The notes beneath the pieces are model-generated. The model worked only from the letters and a program-made list of their open reading frames with translations, had not been told where the DNA came from and made no database searches. From contig BCIA01000006.1 in NCBI GenBank assembly GCA_001599815.1, positions 4,590,961-4,654,960 on the forward strand: DNA of 64,000 nucleotides. The letters run 5' to 3'. This document shows, piece by piece, positions 12,357 through 22,939 of the stretch; position 1 is the stretch's first letter, and every line of letters begins with the position of its first letter. Source of the DNA: Furcasterigmium furcatum (Eukaryota > Ascomycota > Sordariomycetes > Glomerellales > Plectosphaerellaceae). A program made the translations under genes and the position numbers.

Positions 12357-15006
12357 ATGACTGCTCCCGCCAGCCAACAGCAGCAGCCGCCGCCGCCCAA
12401 GGATGCCGCCGCGGCGCGCAAGCGCAGAAGACGCGCCCCTGCCGGCGGAGCTACTGACGACTGCTTCACGTGCTCCAAGAGGAGCGTCAAGTGCGACCGC
12501 CGACGTCCCTACTGCTCCCAGTGCCTCGAGGTCGGAAACGAGTGCTCGGGTTACAAGACGCAGCTGACCTGGGGTGTTGGTGTCGCGAGCCGTGGCAAGC
12601 TCCGCGGCTTGTCCCTTCCCATTGCCAAGGCCCCCCCCGTTGCTGGCACGACCAAGAAGACCTCGGTGTCGCGACCACGAGCAAACTCGACCGCGACCAA
12701 CGGCACCTGGAGCGACTCAGACGATGGTTCACGAAGGGGTGGCCGTGAAGATGTCGACCTTTCCCCTGAGCACTCCGGCTCGACACCACCAACCCCGTAT
12801 CCCAACGGGTACGACATGATCCCCATGTCTCATCCCGAACAAGCCCAGGCATTGTCGACCGCTCACTGGAGCTCCATGCCCACCAGCATGCCGACCTATT
12901 CCAGCAGTGTCCCGGCAGAGGGGCCCGGTTACCGCAAGTTGGGCGCTCACCTCGGACCCCTGGCCATTCCGGAGTCCTTGTCCTCGTCTGTCAGCGAGGT
13001 CGACTACCTCTCCCCGATAAGCCATTCTTATCCCAGGGATGATATTCCCTACTTGCACAGCCCGAATGTCGTGTACGATACGTTCAGCAATCACGGCTCA
13101 CCGATACCCCAGAGCCCCGGCGCCGGCCTTCTGCTGGATCAGAGAGCTGCCCCGACGTCTTGCCCGAGCCTCGTCTATGCCGCCTCGGAACCGAGCTCAA
13201 GTCTCCCTTCCCACATGGACAACTTTGAAGCTCAGCTGAGCCAGAAACTGCTGAGGGATTGTGACACCTTGAGTGAGATCGCCCCTTCCGCAGAGTGAAC
13301 CCGGCTTGAGAGACTGACTTGGCCCAGCAGGCGTACCGGAGGTAGATGCATATAGCACGAGTTGTAACTCGAATGGCCCCGTGTGGGCTTCACCACCTTC
13401 CGAGGGTTTGTCTCCGGAGCATATTGAGCAAACGGGAGCTCAATGGCCTACCGTCTTTGAGCCGCAGCCCATTCATGTCAACTCGGAACTCATTGCGAGG
13501 ATGCCCTTCTTCATGGATTACTACAAGAACACCATGTGCCAGTCCATGGTCTTCATTGACGGTCCCAGCAATCCCTATCGCGACCATATTCTACAGCTTG
13601 CCCAGGGCAGCCAGAGCTTGCAGCATGCCATCTGCGCCTTGTCGGCTTGCAACCTGCGCATGAAGAGGCGTCTGAGCCTTGGCCAAGACACACGCGAACT
13701 CTCCGAGAAGCTTCTGGCGGACAAGTCTGCCGCCGAAGGCATTACCGATGCCCAGCCCGAGGATCAGTCTCTCTCCGAGGAATACCAGCACCGAAACCTG
13801 GCCGTTCACCTGCTCAACCAACAGCTGAACGACCCGGCTAAGTCGAGCCATGACTCTGTGCTGGCAACGATCCTGTTGCTTTGCCACTACCGCATGGTTG
13901 AGTCGGGCATCGCTAAGTTCCACACTCAGTTTGCCGGCGTCAAGAAGATTCTCGCCCTCCGCCAGCGGTCCCAGCAATATGCGCCGGCGCGGGATTCTGC
14001 GTGGATGGAGGCTATCTTCACCTACTTCGACGCCATCTCAGCAAGCATCAACGACCGCGAGTCACAGCTCAACTCGAACTTTTCTGGTCTCATGGCCGAT
14101 GCTTCCCTCCTTCCAGCCGGCGCTGAGAACCTGGTGGGATGCGACCGGGAGCTGTTCAGGACCATCAGCAAGCTTGGTCGCCTGAACCTCCTGTCGCAGC
14201 ATCGGCCTGTGCAGAACCTGGGCAACGGTAGTCTGCCTCACAATGTCCCTTCGCGATCCCAGTCTCCTCTCGGGTCTCCCCTGGGACATGCTTACAAGGG
14301 CAACATTGCGCAGCTACACCAGCAACAGCTCAGTGAGATGTACAACCTGCCCAGCCATCGCTTCGACGGCAACGGATTCGGTTCGACCCTTGACGACGAA
14401 GAGATCCTGTCCTCCGCTGCCGCCTCCTCGGCCTCGTACGATGACCATCGCAACAACTTCTGGCGCGAGTGGAAGGAGGCTCGCCTGGCGTTGCAGGCTT
14501 GGGAATATGACACTTCCCGCATCCATGCCTCGCTGCCGAGCCCGATGACCCATTCGCAGGTCCGCGACCTGGGATCTCTCTCTGAGGCCTTCAGGTACGC
14601 GGCTCTGCTTTACACGGAGCGTCTCGCATCGCCGAACGTCCCTTCCAACCACAGCAACTTCCAGAACCTGGTGTCGCAGGTCGTATACTACGCGACAAGC
14701 CTCGAGGCCGGCAGCTCGGCGGAGAAGTTCCTTCTCTGGCCGCTCTTCGTCGCCGGCAGCGAGTGCGTCAACGAACTGCAGCAGAACATCGTCCGGAGCA
14801 AGTGTCGCGACATCATGACTCGGTCGGGATACATGAACAACCTGGCCGCGCTGGAGGTTCTGGAGCGTCTCTGGGCAGGCGACTTCAAGGAGAACGAGCC
14901 GAGAAGCCCGGCGGCTGCGAAGATGGACCCCCTGCGACGAGGGCCCTTCAACTGGACGCGATGCATCGGCGGACCTGGCATCGAGGTGGAGTGGATCATG
15001 TTCTAG
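12357..15006 (+). CDS. Zn(II)2Cys6 transcription factor, moc3-like
   Basis: Two exons, 12357-13272 and 13331-15006, are joined across a 58-nt intron with GTGAGA donor, CTGAC branch point and CAGCAG acceptor. The frame is preserved and gives 863 aa. A poly-Gln/Pro start and a basic RKRRRR stretch precede a perfect binuclear zinc cluster, with cysteines at about residues 36, 39, 46, 53, 56 and 63 (spacing 2-6-6-2-6). A long Ser/Pro/Thr-rich linker follows. From about residue 360 an alpha-helical fungal-specific regulatory domain begins with PFFMDYYKN (fungal_trans_2 type, as in fission yeast moc3). It should bind CGG-type DNA sites in the nucleus. The start is the first in-frame ATG; the frame is open further upstream without one. 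Target pathway is not evident from neighbours, which are far away. Confidence 0.9.
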
Positions 15007-15126
15007 GTGACAGGTGACGGAGGGAGGCGCCGTCGACCATCGGGAATCGGTGCAGGCTGGCGATCAGAGGCTGCCACCTTGGAAAGGAAGGGGGGAAGGC
15101 ACGGGAGAGCACATGCATCAACGATT

Positions 15127-15140
15127 GGGGGGGGGGGGGG
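15127..15140 (+). repeat. Poly-G run of 14
   Basis: An uninterrupted G homopolymer in the 3' flank of the zinc-cluster regulator gene. The length is error-prone in sequencing, and a G-quadruplex is possible. Confidence 0.8.
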
Positions 15141-16457
15141 TTGACAACAGCGAAAAAGCGAGTCATTGGCGTCTACGAAAGCGATGTTTGGTTCAATTTG
15201 GGACGAAAAGCATAAGGCTGACTCGAGCTCGGATCGGGACGAGCAACAGAGAGTCAAGTAAGGCGGAGGGGACTCGTCGGCCGGGGGGCGGCCACGACTG
15301 TACAATGTATAATCTTCATGACATGATGGAGACGATGATGACGATGAGGAGGAGGAAGAGACCCGGGCAGGTAGCGTCTGAGCTGCGATGACGCAAGCCA
15401 GGAAAATGAATCGGCATCAGCTACCACTACCTTACAAGGCCAAAGACCAAAGCGTGCCAAGCGAGACGGTGGGTAGAATGGTGAAGTGTCGACTCGCCGC
15501 GTTGTCCGTGACCAGATGATCGAGTGAGGAGGGGAGTTGCCATCTTGCCGGGTGCCAAGGCTTGGCCTTGTCCGTTGTGAAGTTGAGAGAGCCATGAGGT
15601 CTTCCAGAGGGCACTGGGGTCAGCGCTAACGAGACTCGGGGGGGCTATGGACAGGGAGAGCGAGAGGTGGAAGACTGCAACCGCCGGTTCTTCTCCAGTG
15701 GTCAAGTCTTTTGGCTGAAGGGGACTGTTGGAGGCGCTATTGGCAGCTGCACACCCTTTCTCACCTCGGTCTCCTCGCGCCGGGCTTTCTGGGCCCGAGG
15801 ACTGGCTGGAGGGACGTGCCGCCAAGAGGGGCCGGCGGGTGATCTAGTCTGGCGCGAGGCAATCAGTGGGCCGGCTTGTTGCTAGCCCTAGGCATGCGGC
15901 AGTAGGCGGTGTTCTAGAAGGGCTCGTAAGGACTTTTGTCGTCGATCGAGGGGATGGCCACAGCGGTGGTAGGGCCAGGGACAGGGGATGGGAGCGGATG
16001 GGGCGCTTTGGTCGTTGGAGACGGGACTTGTACTCCGTACGACAGCCCTGTACCTTTGGCAACCAGCCCTGGAGAAGGTCGGGGGCGGCCGGGGAGGTTG
16101 GGGGACGCTATCGTTCCTTTTTTTTCATGTGCTAAAGTAGTGTTCCTCGGTGCGGTGTGAGGTGATAGTGGTTGCTGGGACTAGATTCCGGGCGGCCCCT
16201 GAATAGGGGGCACAGGCTGGAGAAGGCCCTGAATCGAGAAGATTCTCCGTGGTGAGAAGTCTAAATCTATGTAATGTCCGGCGGTCGACCCGGGATCCGA
16301 CACGAGTTTCGCGGCACTAGAGAGGCACAGTATTCGGGCGGAAGAGACAGGGCCGGCCCTCTCAGCGGCACATGCGCTGTCAAGAAGTGCCGCCGTGCTC
16401 TCCTCCCCCAGGGAGCGGAGTACACTGAAGACAGGGGCAGGTTGAGGGCATCGTCGG

Positions 16458-16475
16458 CTACCTACCTACCTACCT
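16458..16475 (+). repeat. CTAC tetranucleotide microsatellite
   Basis: About four and a half tandem copies of CTAC in non-coding DNA. Confidence 0.8.
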
Positions 16476-17989
16476 AACCAAGGTAAGCTGGCGCAGAGGG
16501 CTCCCATGCTAACCTCGGGTCGTTGTCCGTCTCCGGCTGCTGCGTTCTGCGCCCCCCTGTTCTAGCTGCCTTCTCGAAGCCGCCACAGGGTCGCAGCGTG
16601 CTAGCTCCTCCTGCTGTTATTACGGCCTGCACAGGTGTGCACTGCGCTAGAGCGAGCTGTCGTGGCCCGGATATGCATGCGCGACATTCAGGTTGGTGTT
16701 GGTTTGAGGCGGGGGGCGCCATTCAGGACACCATTCAGGAAGCTGTGGACTTTTTCTCGAAGAATCGGCATGCAGATAAGAGGGACACTAAGTGAGGCAT
16801 CGTGATAAGTCCAGGACCAGGGGGGAAGATTACCCCTCAGCCAGGGAGTGGTCCCGGAGCAACAAGCGCTGAGATACCGAGAGATACAGGCAAGTTGGTA
16901 TGGGGCTCGATGCAGGCCTCAGCAGACGTAGTGCCGTTTCTCAGGAGCTCTCAGCTTGGTCTTCCTGCCGATATGCTTGCCCAATTCCGGGTAATGATAC
17001 GGGTAGCGCATGGCATGGGCCCTGGTCGCGCCGCGGTGCTTGGACTTATCGCATCATGGCTCGGACTTATGAGGAGCTGCGCGAGTGATGCATCGACTGC
17101 AGGACGGAAGGTCGTATCGCTGCCGTGATCGAGCTGGGAGTGAGGGGGGACGGACAGCTGTGGGCGAGGTAGTACACGCATATGTATAGCAGCATCCATT
17201 AAGCATGTCGGCGCGCTCTCTTGGCCGGGAAACAGGAAACGCCCGGACATGCAAGGCACGGGTATTGCTCCCGCCCAGGATGTTTCCTCTCATGCCCCGA
17301 CCACCCCCTCCTCCCTCACCCCTGAGGGAGGTGTGCGCCCGTTGGCAATGATACGTGGGGGTTGGCGATGTGATGGTGCTTTGTCACCGTCAGCGGGATC
17401 AGATAAACGCGATTGAACGGTGAAAGCATCAGGCGAGAAGCTCGCTTACGCAGCCTGACGTCGCTGGGTGGTGGTCATCGTGATCGGTCAAGGTGAGGTG
17501 GCGGTGAGAGGTAGAAGGGACTTGGGGAGAGAGAGGAGGTGCTTCGCTGACGCTCCTGGAGGAAGGGCAATGGGGATCGCGATCCTATCTTTGTCACTTC
17601 TTACATAGCTGCCCAGGGTCTTCGGATCATGGGCATCCATGGATGTTCAAGATGGATGTGACAAGCGGAACATTGCCTGTTCGAGAAACAGATAGGACAT
17701 CTCTCGTTCGGGGTGTAAATCACAAGCGAGAATGTTGCCTTTAGCACCCGAGCCGGATGGTAAGTGAGCAAGTGTATCGTATTGCGATGCTTCGACTGAA
17801 GAATAATGCACTGCAAAATAGTTAGAGTGGCCACTTGTGGCATTTAATGTGTTTTCGACGGGATATCGAACAGGATTTCATGAAAATGCTGATAGTACAT
17901 GCAACCCGGCTTCTCGAATAAGCCGACTTGTACAGACATGATAACTCTATACATTACTCTTACACCGACACACCTTCAGCAACCTCGCC

Positions 17990-20650
17990 TCACGTCTGCC
18001 ACTTGAAGCGGCTCTGCCTCAGCATGTCCATGAGTCCCATAGGCAGCAGCCCCTTCTCCACGATCGTGACACCACCAAACCGCGACACCATATCCGGCGC
18101 GTGCTGGACGCACACCCAGCGGTCATACGCCGACACATTCTCCCATGACCCTGATCCGCCCCAGCCAGCGTTAGCTCTATCATCCGATCCCGGCTGCTTC
18201 ATCTTCTTCAGCGCGGCCTCCAGTCCGATCACGTTCTCCGGCTTCCTCACGCCAGCCTCCATCGGCGTCGTCAGCAGCTCCCGGAACGCATCCGACAGCG
18301 CCTCCGACTTGCGCTCCGGGTGCCGCGAGTACTCTTCCAGGCTCATGAACGGCTCGTCCCGCAGATCTGTGAACTCGGGCGCCTTCCGCCTGCTATCGAC
18401 ATCGTCTGCCGTGCGCTCGCTCGGCTCCTCGAAGGCGGCTTTCTCCTGCTCGTAAGTGGCGCGGGTCTTCTCGTGATACTCCTCCATGATGGTGTCCGCG
18501 TCCGTCGTGATGAACGTGCGGGAGATGTACGGCATCACAAAGGGGTTCCGAAGGCCGAGGCCGCCCAGGTCGACGGGGTAGTACAGGTAGCCATCGGGGA
18601 CGTCGTCGACGCCGAAGCGTTCAGCAAGCATGGCCTTGAGACGTCCGCCGACCCCGCCGGCGACGCCGGGGAACAGGGCATCCTGGATGCGCCGGTAGGT
18701 CTGGAGGACACTGTCGAGATGAGACTGGGAGTAGCAGTTGCAGAAAGACCCAAAGTTGGTGGAGAAGAACCGCGCGCCGTAGGTGTTCCACGCCCGGATC
18801 CAGTCGAAGACGCTCTTGCATGCCGCGAGCTGCAGGCGGAGCTCGTCGATGTGTGTGTCGACTTTGCTCTGGTCCAGCTGGAAGCGGCCGCTGGAGGCGT
18901 CAAGCTTCAGGAATCCCCACGTTACGTCGCCCTCGGGGAGGCCTGCCGCCTGGGCAGACGCGCCCCTGACTCCGGCTGGGCGAACGATGGCGCTTCCTGT
19001 CTTCTCCTCGTTGATGTCCAGCCCGAATAGCGTAGTAAACTCCGTGATCACGCCCCATGCCTGGCCGGCCCTCTTCGCAGAGTCGAAGAGCCACATATCA
19101 TCGTGGAGCCGGTACAGGGACGCACCGTCCGCCTTCTGGTTGACCGCAAAGTCGAGGCAGAACAGCATTGACTCGGCGAAGAAGTCCGCCATGGGCGTGC
19201 TGAGCGCCAGGCCTCTCCTCCGGACCCGCGCCGGAGTATCGGCCGGATCGTCCTCGAACTGCAGGGGACACTCCAGCGCCCTGCGGAAGAAGTCGATCCA
19301 CCCCTCCTCGACGCCTAGGAACGCGAGCACCGCGAAGATGGCGGCATGCGACACGCTGGGGCCGAACCACCTGAAATCCGACCTCACGACGGCCGTCTCC
19401 CGCCCCAGCCCGCGCTGCATGATGATCGTCGACTGCAGAATCTGCAGCAGCTTCTGCACCACCTCGACAGGGGACTTGCGCGTGTCCTCCTCCTCGACGC
19501 TGTCGTCGTTGTACCCGCCCCGCCGCTCCCCCATCGCCTTGGGCAGCTGGTCCAGCAGGATCTCGTCCATGAAGTGCCTGTACACCTCGTCCTGCACGCT
19601 GCCCCTCTCGGACTTGTTCTCCGAGCGGCCGAGGAAGTACCGCCTGCGCCGCCGCTCCTCGCGCGTCAGGGGCTTGCTGGACGGCCGAAGCACGCGGGAG
19701 GCCCGCATGAACCCGTCGCAGCGGGCACGCAGCTCGACGGCCCAGGAGCGCCCGATGTAGTACAGGAAGATGCTCTGCAGGAGATCCTCGTCCGGATAGA
19801 AGCGGTAGCGGCCGTTGAGGGAGCGGCGCTGCTCGATGGTGCAGGGACCCTCCCAGGCCCAGGAGGCGCGGGTCTGCATGCGCATGTTGAGCACGTCTGC
19901 GATCTCGCGCAGCACGGCCTTGTTGCCGAGGAAGTCGTTGAGGGTGGTGCGCTTCTGGTCGTTGAGGAGGTCGGAGCGCAGGAGGCCGCGGATGCAGGTG
20001 TCCAGGGACTCTTCGTCGAAGTGCGTCTTGCTGTCCCATGCGCTCTGGAACTCTTCGAGGGCGGTGGGGATACGCTTGAACGCTTCCTGGACTTCCTTCG
20101 GGCCCTCTTGGAAGAGTTCCCCCAGGTAGGACTTGATAGCGGCAGTGTCGACCTGCTTGGGGTCGAAGACGTATTCTTCCCACGTCGCGCGCTGGGCGTG
20201 AGCCTCGGCCCGGCCGAGGGGGATGAAGCTGTCGCTGGCATCATCAGGGGTCGCCTCGGACTTGCCAGAGGCGATCCATTCGTTGACGAGCTTGCCGTAA
20301 AGCTCGGCGAAGCGGTACTTTTCGGAGTGGACGTCGAGCTCGTTGCGCAAGGCGCGCTCCGAGTCTTCGATGGAAGAGGCCGAGACCGAGGGGTCAAACT
20401 CGGCCTGCTCGAGGAAGCGTCTGATGTTCGAAGTCGAGAGGGCCGTGGAAGATGCGAGCGGCGTCATGGTGGGGAGCTTCAGGGCGCCCTCGAGAAGGAC
20501 TTTTGTCCGCTCGGGGTTCGACTCCCGGGATATAGTTTGGAGGAGTGCATTCTTGGCCGTTTCGTACGTCGACTTTTGCTTAGAGAGCTGGTCGAGCTTG
20601 ATACTTGTGATGGAGTACAGCGTCTGGGACAGAATCTTAGACGACGCCAT
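17990..20650 (-). CDS. rvt: Domesticated cellular reverse transcriptase-related protein (RVT)
   Basis: A single uninterrupted 886-codon frame on the minus strand. The start at 20650 sits in a perfect GCCACCATGG context. The frame extends 34 codons upstream to another ATG, which is a less likely start. A helical N-terminus of about 280 residues precedes the polymerase core. Core motifs: motif A with VRSDFRWFGPS (Asp near residue 425), motif B-like RGLALSTPMADFF (about 479-491) and motif C LHDDMW with the catalytic Asp pair at about 517-518. The DLNINEEK-like segment (LDINEEK) follows. A long C-terminal region shows no integrase, RNase H or endonuclease. This matches the rvt family described by Gladyshev and Arkhipova: single-copy, non-mobile RT genes of fungi and some other lineages that can polymerise nucleotides without a bound template. 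No terminal repeats or poly-A tail flank it. Catalytic residues appear intact, so it is probably active. Biological role remains unknown in the family. Confidence 0.9.
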   Translation of the reverse strand: MASSKILSQTLYSITSIKLDQLSKQKSTYETAKNALLQTISRESNPERTKVLLEGALKLPTMTPLASSTALSTSNIRRFLEQAEFDPSVSASSIEDSERALRNELDVHSEKYRFAELYGKLVNEWIASGKSEATPDDASDSFIPLGRAEAHAQRATWEEYVFDPKQVDTAAIKSYLGELFQEGPKEVQEAFKRIPTALEEFQSAWDSKTHFDEESLDTCIRGLLRSDLLNDQKRTTLNDFLGNKAVLREIADVLNMRMQTRASWAWEGPCTIEQRRSLNGRYRFYPDEDLLQSIFLYYIGRSWAVELRARCDGFMRASRVLRPSSKPLTREERRRRRYFLGRSENKSERGSVQDEVYRHFMDEILLDQLPKAMGERRGGYNDDSVEEEDTRKSPVEVVQKLLQILQSTIIMQRGLGRETAVVRSDFRWFGPSVSHAAIFAVLAFLGVEEGWIDFFRRALECPLQFEDDPADTPARVRRRGLALSTPMADFFAESMLFCLDFAVNQKADGASLYRLHDDMWLFDSAKRAGQAWGVITEFTTLFGLDINEEKTGSAIVRPAGVRGASAQAAGLPEGDVTWGFLKLDASSGRFQLDQSKVDTHIDELRLQLAACKSVFDWIRAWNTYGARFFSTNFGSFCNCYSQSHLDSVLQTYRRIQDALFPGVAGGVGGRLKAMLAERFGVDDVPDGYLYYPVDLGGLGLRNPFVMPYISRTFITTDADTIMEEYHEKTRATYEQEKAAFEEPSERTADDVDSRRKAPEFTDLRDEPFMSLEEYSRHPERKSEALSDAFRELLTTPMEAGVRKPENVIGLEAALKKMKQPGSDDRANAGWGGSGSWENVSAYDRWVCVQHAPDMVSRFGGVTIVEKGLLPMGLMDMLRQSRFKWQT

Positions 20651-21222
20651 GGTGGCAGCTGATGAACAGAATCGGGGACGGCCTGAAGGAAAGCGAGCGA
20701 AGAGGCGGAATTTATGAGTGAGCGGGTGAGTGGCCAGATGTGTTCGGACCATGGAATTGATGATTGCATTGAGAGACAGAGATGAGGAATTCCTTTATAG
20801 AAGGAGACCGCCTCGATGAAGGATGAGGCCAAATGTAAACAGTTCAGCTCTTGTGGAGATTAGTACGAGGAGATGAGCCGTGCACGCCACAACCCGTTGG
20901 CCTCATCCGAAGCGGCCTCAGTGTCTCTAACCCGCCGTCGAGAAGGATGTGATGAGGACTCCTTGCCGATCTGACTCAACCGGCGGACGTAGAGAGAACT
21001 AGGCTTCTTACCATGACTGAGACACGAAGAGCCCGAAATGCGAGACTCGCCAAGATGAACTCTTCCGAAGTCACGGCGGCCCAGTCCCGGGGGTTACCAC
21101 TGTCAATGCATTGCCCTAATTAGGACTAGCGCTCTTGTCACTCTTGCTCAGGCTCGGCTCAGTTTATACTCAGCCACGGTCTAAGTCAGGCAATCCAAGA
21201 ATCACCAACCCGACAAACCAGC
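20651..21222. promoter_or_regulatory. Divergent promoter shared by rvt and the 354-aa unknown gene
   Basis: A 572-bp interval separates two outward-facing ATGs, so both promoters must lie here. It contains a perfect TGACTCA at 20972-20978. No other ORF of note was seen. Confidence 0.7.
20972..20978. promoter_or_regulatory. Gcn4/CPC1-type site TGACTCA
   Basis: A perfect match to the general amino-acid control element bound by Gcn4 (yeast), CPC1 (Neurospora) and CpcA (Aspergillus). It lies about 320 bp upstream of the rvt ATG and 245 bp upstream of the divergent gene. The match is seen; binding is inferred. A 7-bp site can occur by chance. Confidence 0.45.
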
Positions 21223-22287
21223 ATGTCACTACTGCAACAGAGTCCACCCCGGCAATGGGAGCCATGGCATAGGCCACCAAATCTCAGGGAGGTGCCCATC
21301 CGCATGGACGATTCTTCCTTTCATTCACTGAGAATCGAGCCTCGAGCCCACTGGGCCGGTCTGCGACTGGATGCCGCCACCCCCGGCCGGGGAATCTGGA
21401 GAACTTTTGATCATCTTTCTGGCAGAGGGAGCAGTTGTGCTACCTGCAACCCCCAAGATTGCTGGGGCTCGACTATCCTACGCATCTCGTACGAGGACGA
21501 CACCCGCTTCGCGCAGGCGGTATCGACTATCCATCGTCTCGCCGTGATCTGGGTTGACCATGACCAGGAGTTCCCCCCTGACACTGTTCTTTCCGACCCT
21601 TCCACCCAGCCTACTCGAGAGGAGATGGACGACTATGACGCGACGGTGGATCGTGACATGGAGGCAAACTGGATTCGGGTCGCTGACGACGCCCGCGCGC
21701 GGATAGGCACCCCGGAAGCTACACCTCTCTCTGCCGACACCGTGGCAAACTATGAGTTTAAACGCCATTTTCACTGTATCACCATCGAGGATAAAGCTGC
21801 CCTTAACGGCGCGACGACGAACGCTGCGCAGCTCTATTATCGCCACCGCGACCAGGACTTATACCCATATGAGTCGGGCCCTCGGTCCTCTTTCTTCATG
21901 TATCTCGACAAGGAGACCATTGAGCATCTCGCAGGCGCCCCAAATGATGAGGAGCTTGCGAAGATGGGGTTGGAGGAAAGATGCCAAGTCGCGTGGCGGC
22001 ACTGGGTCAAGATTGTTGAGACCTTGGATCCCGACTACAAGTCGGAGGTTCCGCCCGACGGGCTGAGGATCGCAAGCATGCGGAAGCGCGTCCGTCTCGT
22101 CGATCTGCTTCCCCTTTACATAGACATGACGGACGGCCCTCTGGAAGAGATGGGGATTGAAAGGGAACATACCGATTGGCCGGGTGGGCAAGATGTTATG
22201 GATTGGTGGTGTACCGTTGAAGTTCGTTTTGAAGGAGCCGCTGCTTACGCTAGTAAGTGGCTGAAGGAGTACTACGGGAACGAGTAG
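21223..22287 (+). CDS. Hypothetical protein, 354 aa, unknown family
   Basis: A single-exon frame from ATG at 21223 to TAG at 22285-22287. The composition looks like a real fungal protein: balanced, acidic and rich in Trp, Asp, Glu and Arg. A Cys cluster, CATCNPQDCW, lies near residue 70. An ISYEDDTRFAQAV segment follows, then central acidic helices. The C-terminus contains GGQDVMDWW and ends in KEYYGNE. There is no signal peptide and no membrane span. I do not recognise the family. It is transcribed away from rvt and may share its promoter. Confidence 0.7.
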   Translation: MSLLQQSPPRQWEPWHRPPNLREVPIRMDDSSFHSLRIEPRAHWAGLRLDAATPGRGIWRTFDHLSGRGSSCATCNPQDCWGSTILRISYEDDTRFAQAVSTIHRLAVIWVDHDQEFPPDTVLSDPSTQPTREEMDDYDATVDRDMEANWIRVADDARARIGTPEATPLSADTVANYEFKRHFHCITIEDKAALNGATTNAAQLYYRHRDQDLYPYESGPRSSFFMYLDKETIEHLAGAPNDEELAKMGLEERCQVAWRHWVKIVETLDPDYKSEVPPDGLRIASMRKRVRLVDLLPLYIDMTDGPLEEMGIEREHTDWPGGQDVMDWWCTVEVRFEGAAAYASKWLKEYYGNE

Positions 22288-22939
22288 CCTGAGCAGTTTG
22301 AGTTGAATTCTTTCAAACCGCAAGACTTTCCTCTTCGATTTGTTTCTCCTTGCATATGCAAGGGGTGGCCAGGGAGAATATAGAGCAAAGGAAAATCGGG
22401 TGGCGATGCCGTTCCTTAGAATATATCGCCATCTCCCAGTACCAGCAAGTCTTCGGATAAGACGAAAGCATCGGCCTCCCCTGCAACTTAAGGGTCGTCG
22501 TCATTTTTTTTTTGGAAGTCTTTCATAGTCTTAACGACGATCCTGTCTAGCCCCGTCTAGCCTCCATACGGTCTGAGAGTTGACAGATCAAACCTTGATT
22601 GCGTGCTGCGACAGCAAAGTGTAATGACGACACGGAAGTACTGCCAGCTTGAGGCCATGGGCTCGGCTCAGTCTTGGCTGAGGCCAAAAGCAGCGAGACT
22701 CTGGAAGGAATCCAGTTCCGATAAGGCCGTGTAAAACCCATCTCTGAGGTTCCGGGGCCGGGTTAAACGCATGTGGGGCCGGAGACCGCCGGGTCCGGGT
22801 TCGGGCGCTGACAAAGCCATACTCCTGGTGCCCGCTAAAGATCCTCGGCGCGTCGTCCACGCCTTTTAGTGCATTCCTCTGAGGGGTGACGTGCTGACAA
22901 GAGGGATGAATTCTCGCTCCTTCAACACCAAGAATCACC
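22288..22939. other. Intergenic region, no gene seen
   Basis: This 652-bp interval holds the 3' flank of the unknown gene and the promoter of the transporter. A short T-run lies near 22505. No coding signal. Confidence 0.6.

Larger units (their letters stand above)
15007..17989. other. Intergenic region between convergent genes
   Basis: About 3 kb between the 3' ends of the zinc-cluster gene and rvt. It contains a 14-G homopolymer at 15127-15140, a CTAC microsatellite at 16458-16475 and AT-richer sequence at 17.6-17.95 kb. No coding potential is supported. Confidence 0.6.

Noticed and set aside
18320..19760. Long plus-strand ORFs opposite rvt (236 and 325 codons)
   Set aside because: They are antisense shadows of the strongly supported rvt frame, caused by its codon bias.
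20505..20540. tRNA B-box-like GGTTCGACTCC on the plus strand
   Set aside because: It lies inside the rvt coding sequence and no acceptor stem or anticodon arm can be folded around it.
19346..20662. 438-codon plus-strand ORF antisense to rvt
   Set aside because: Leu/Val/Glu/Gly-rich shadow frame with no domain; rvt explains the region fully.
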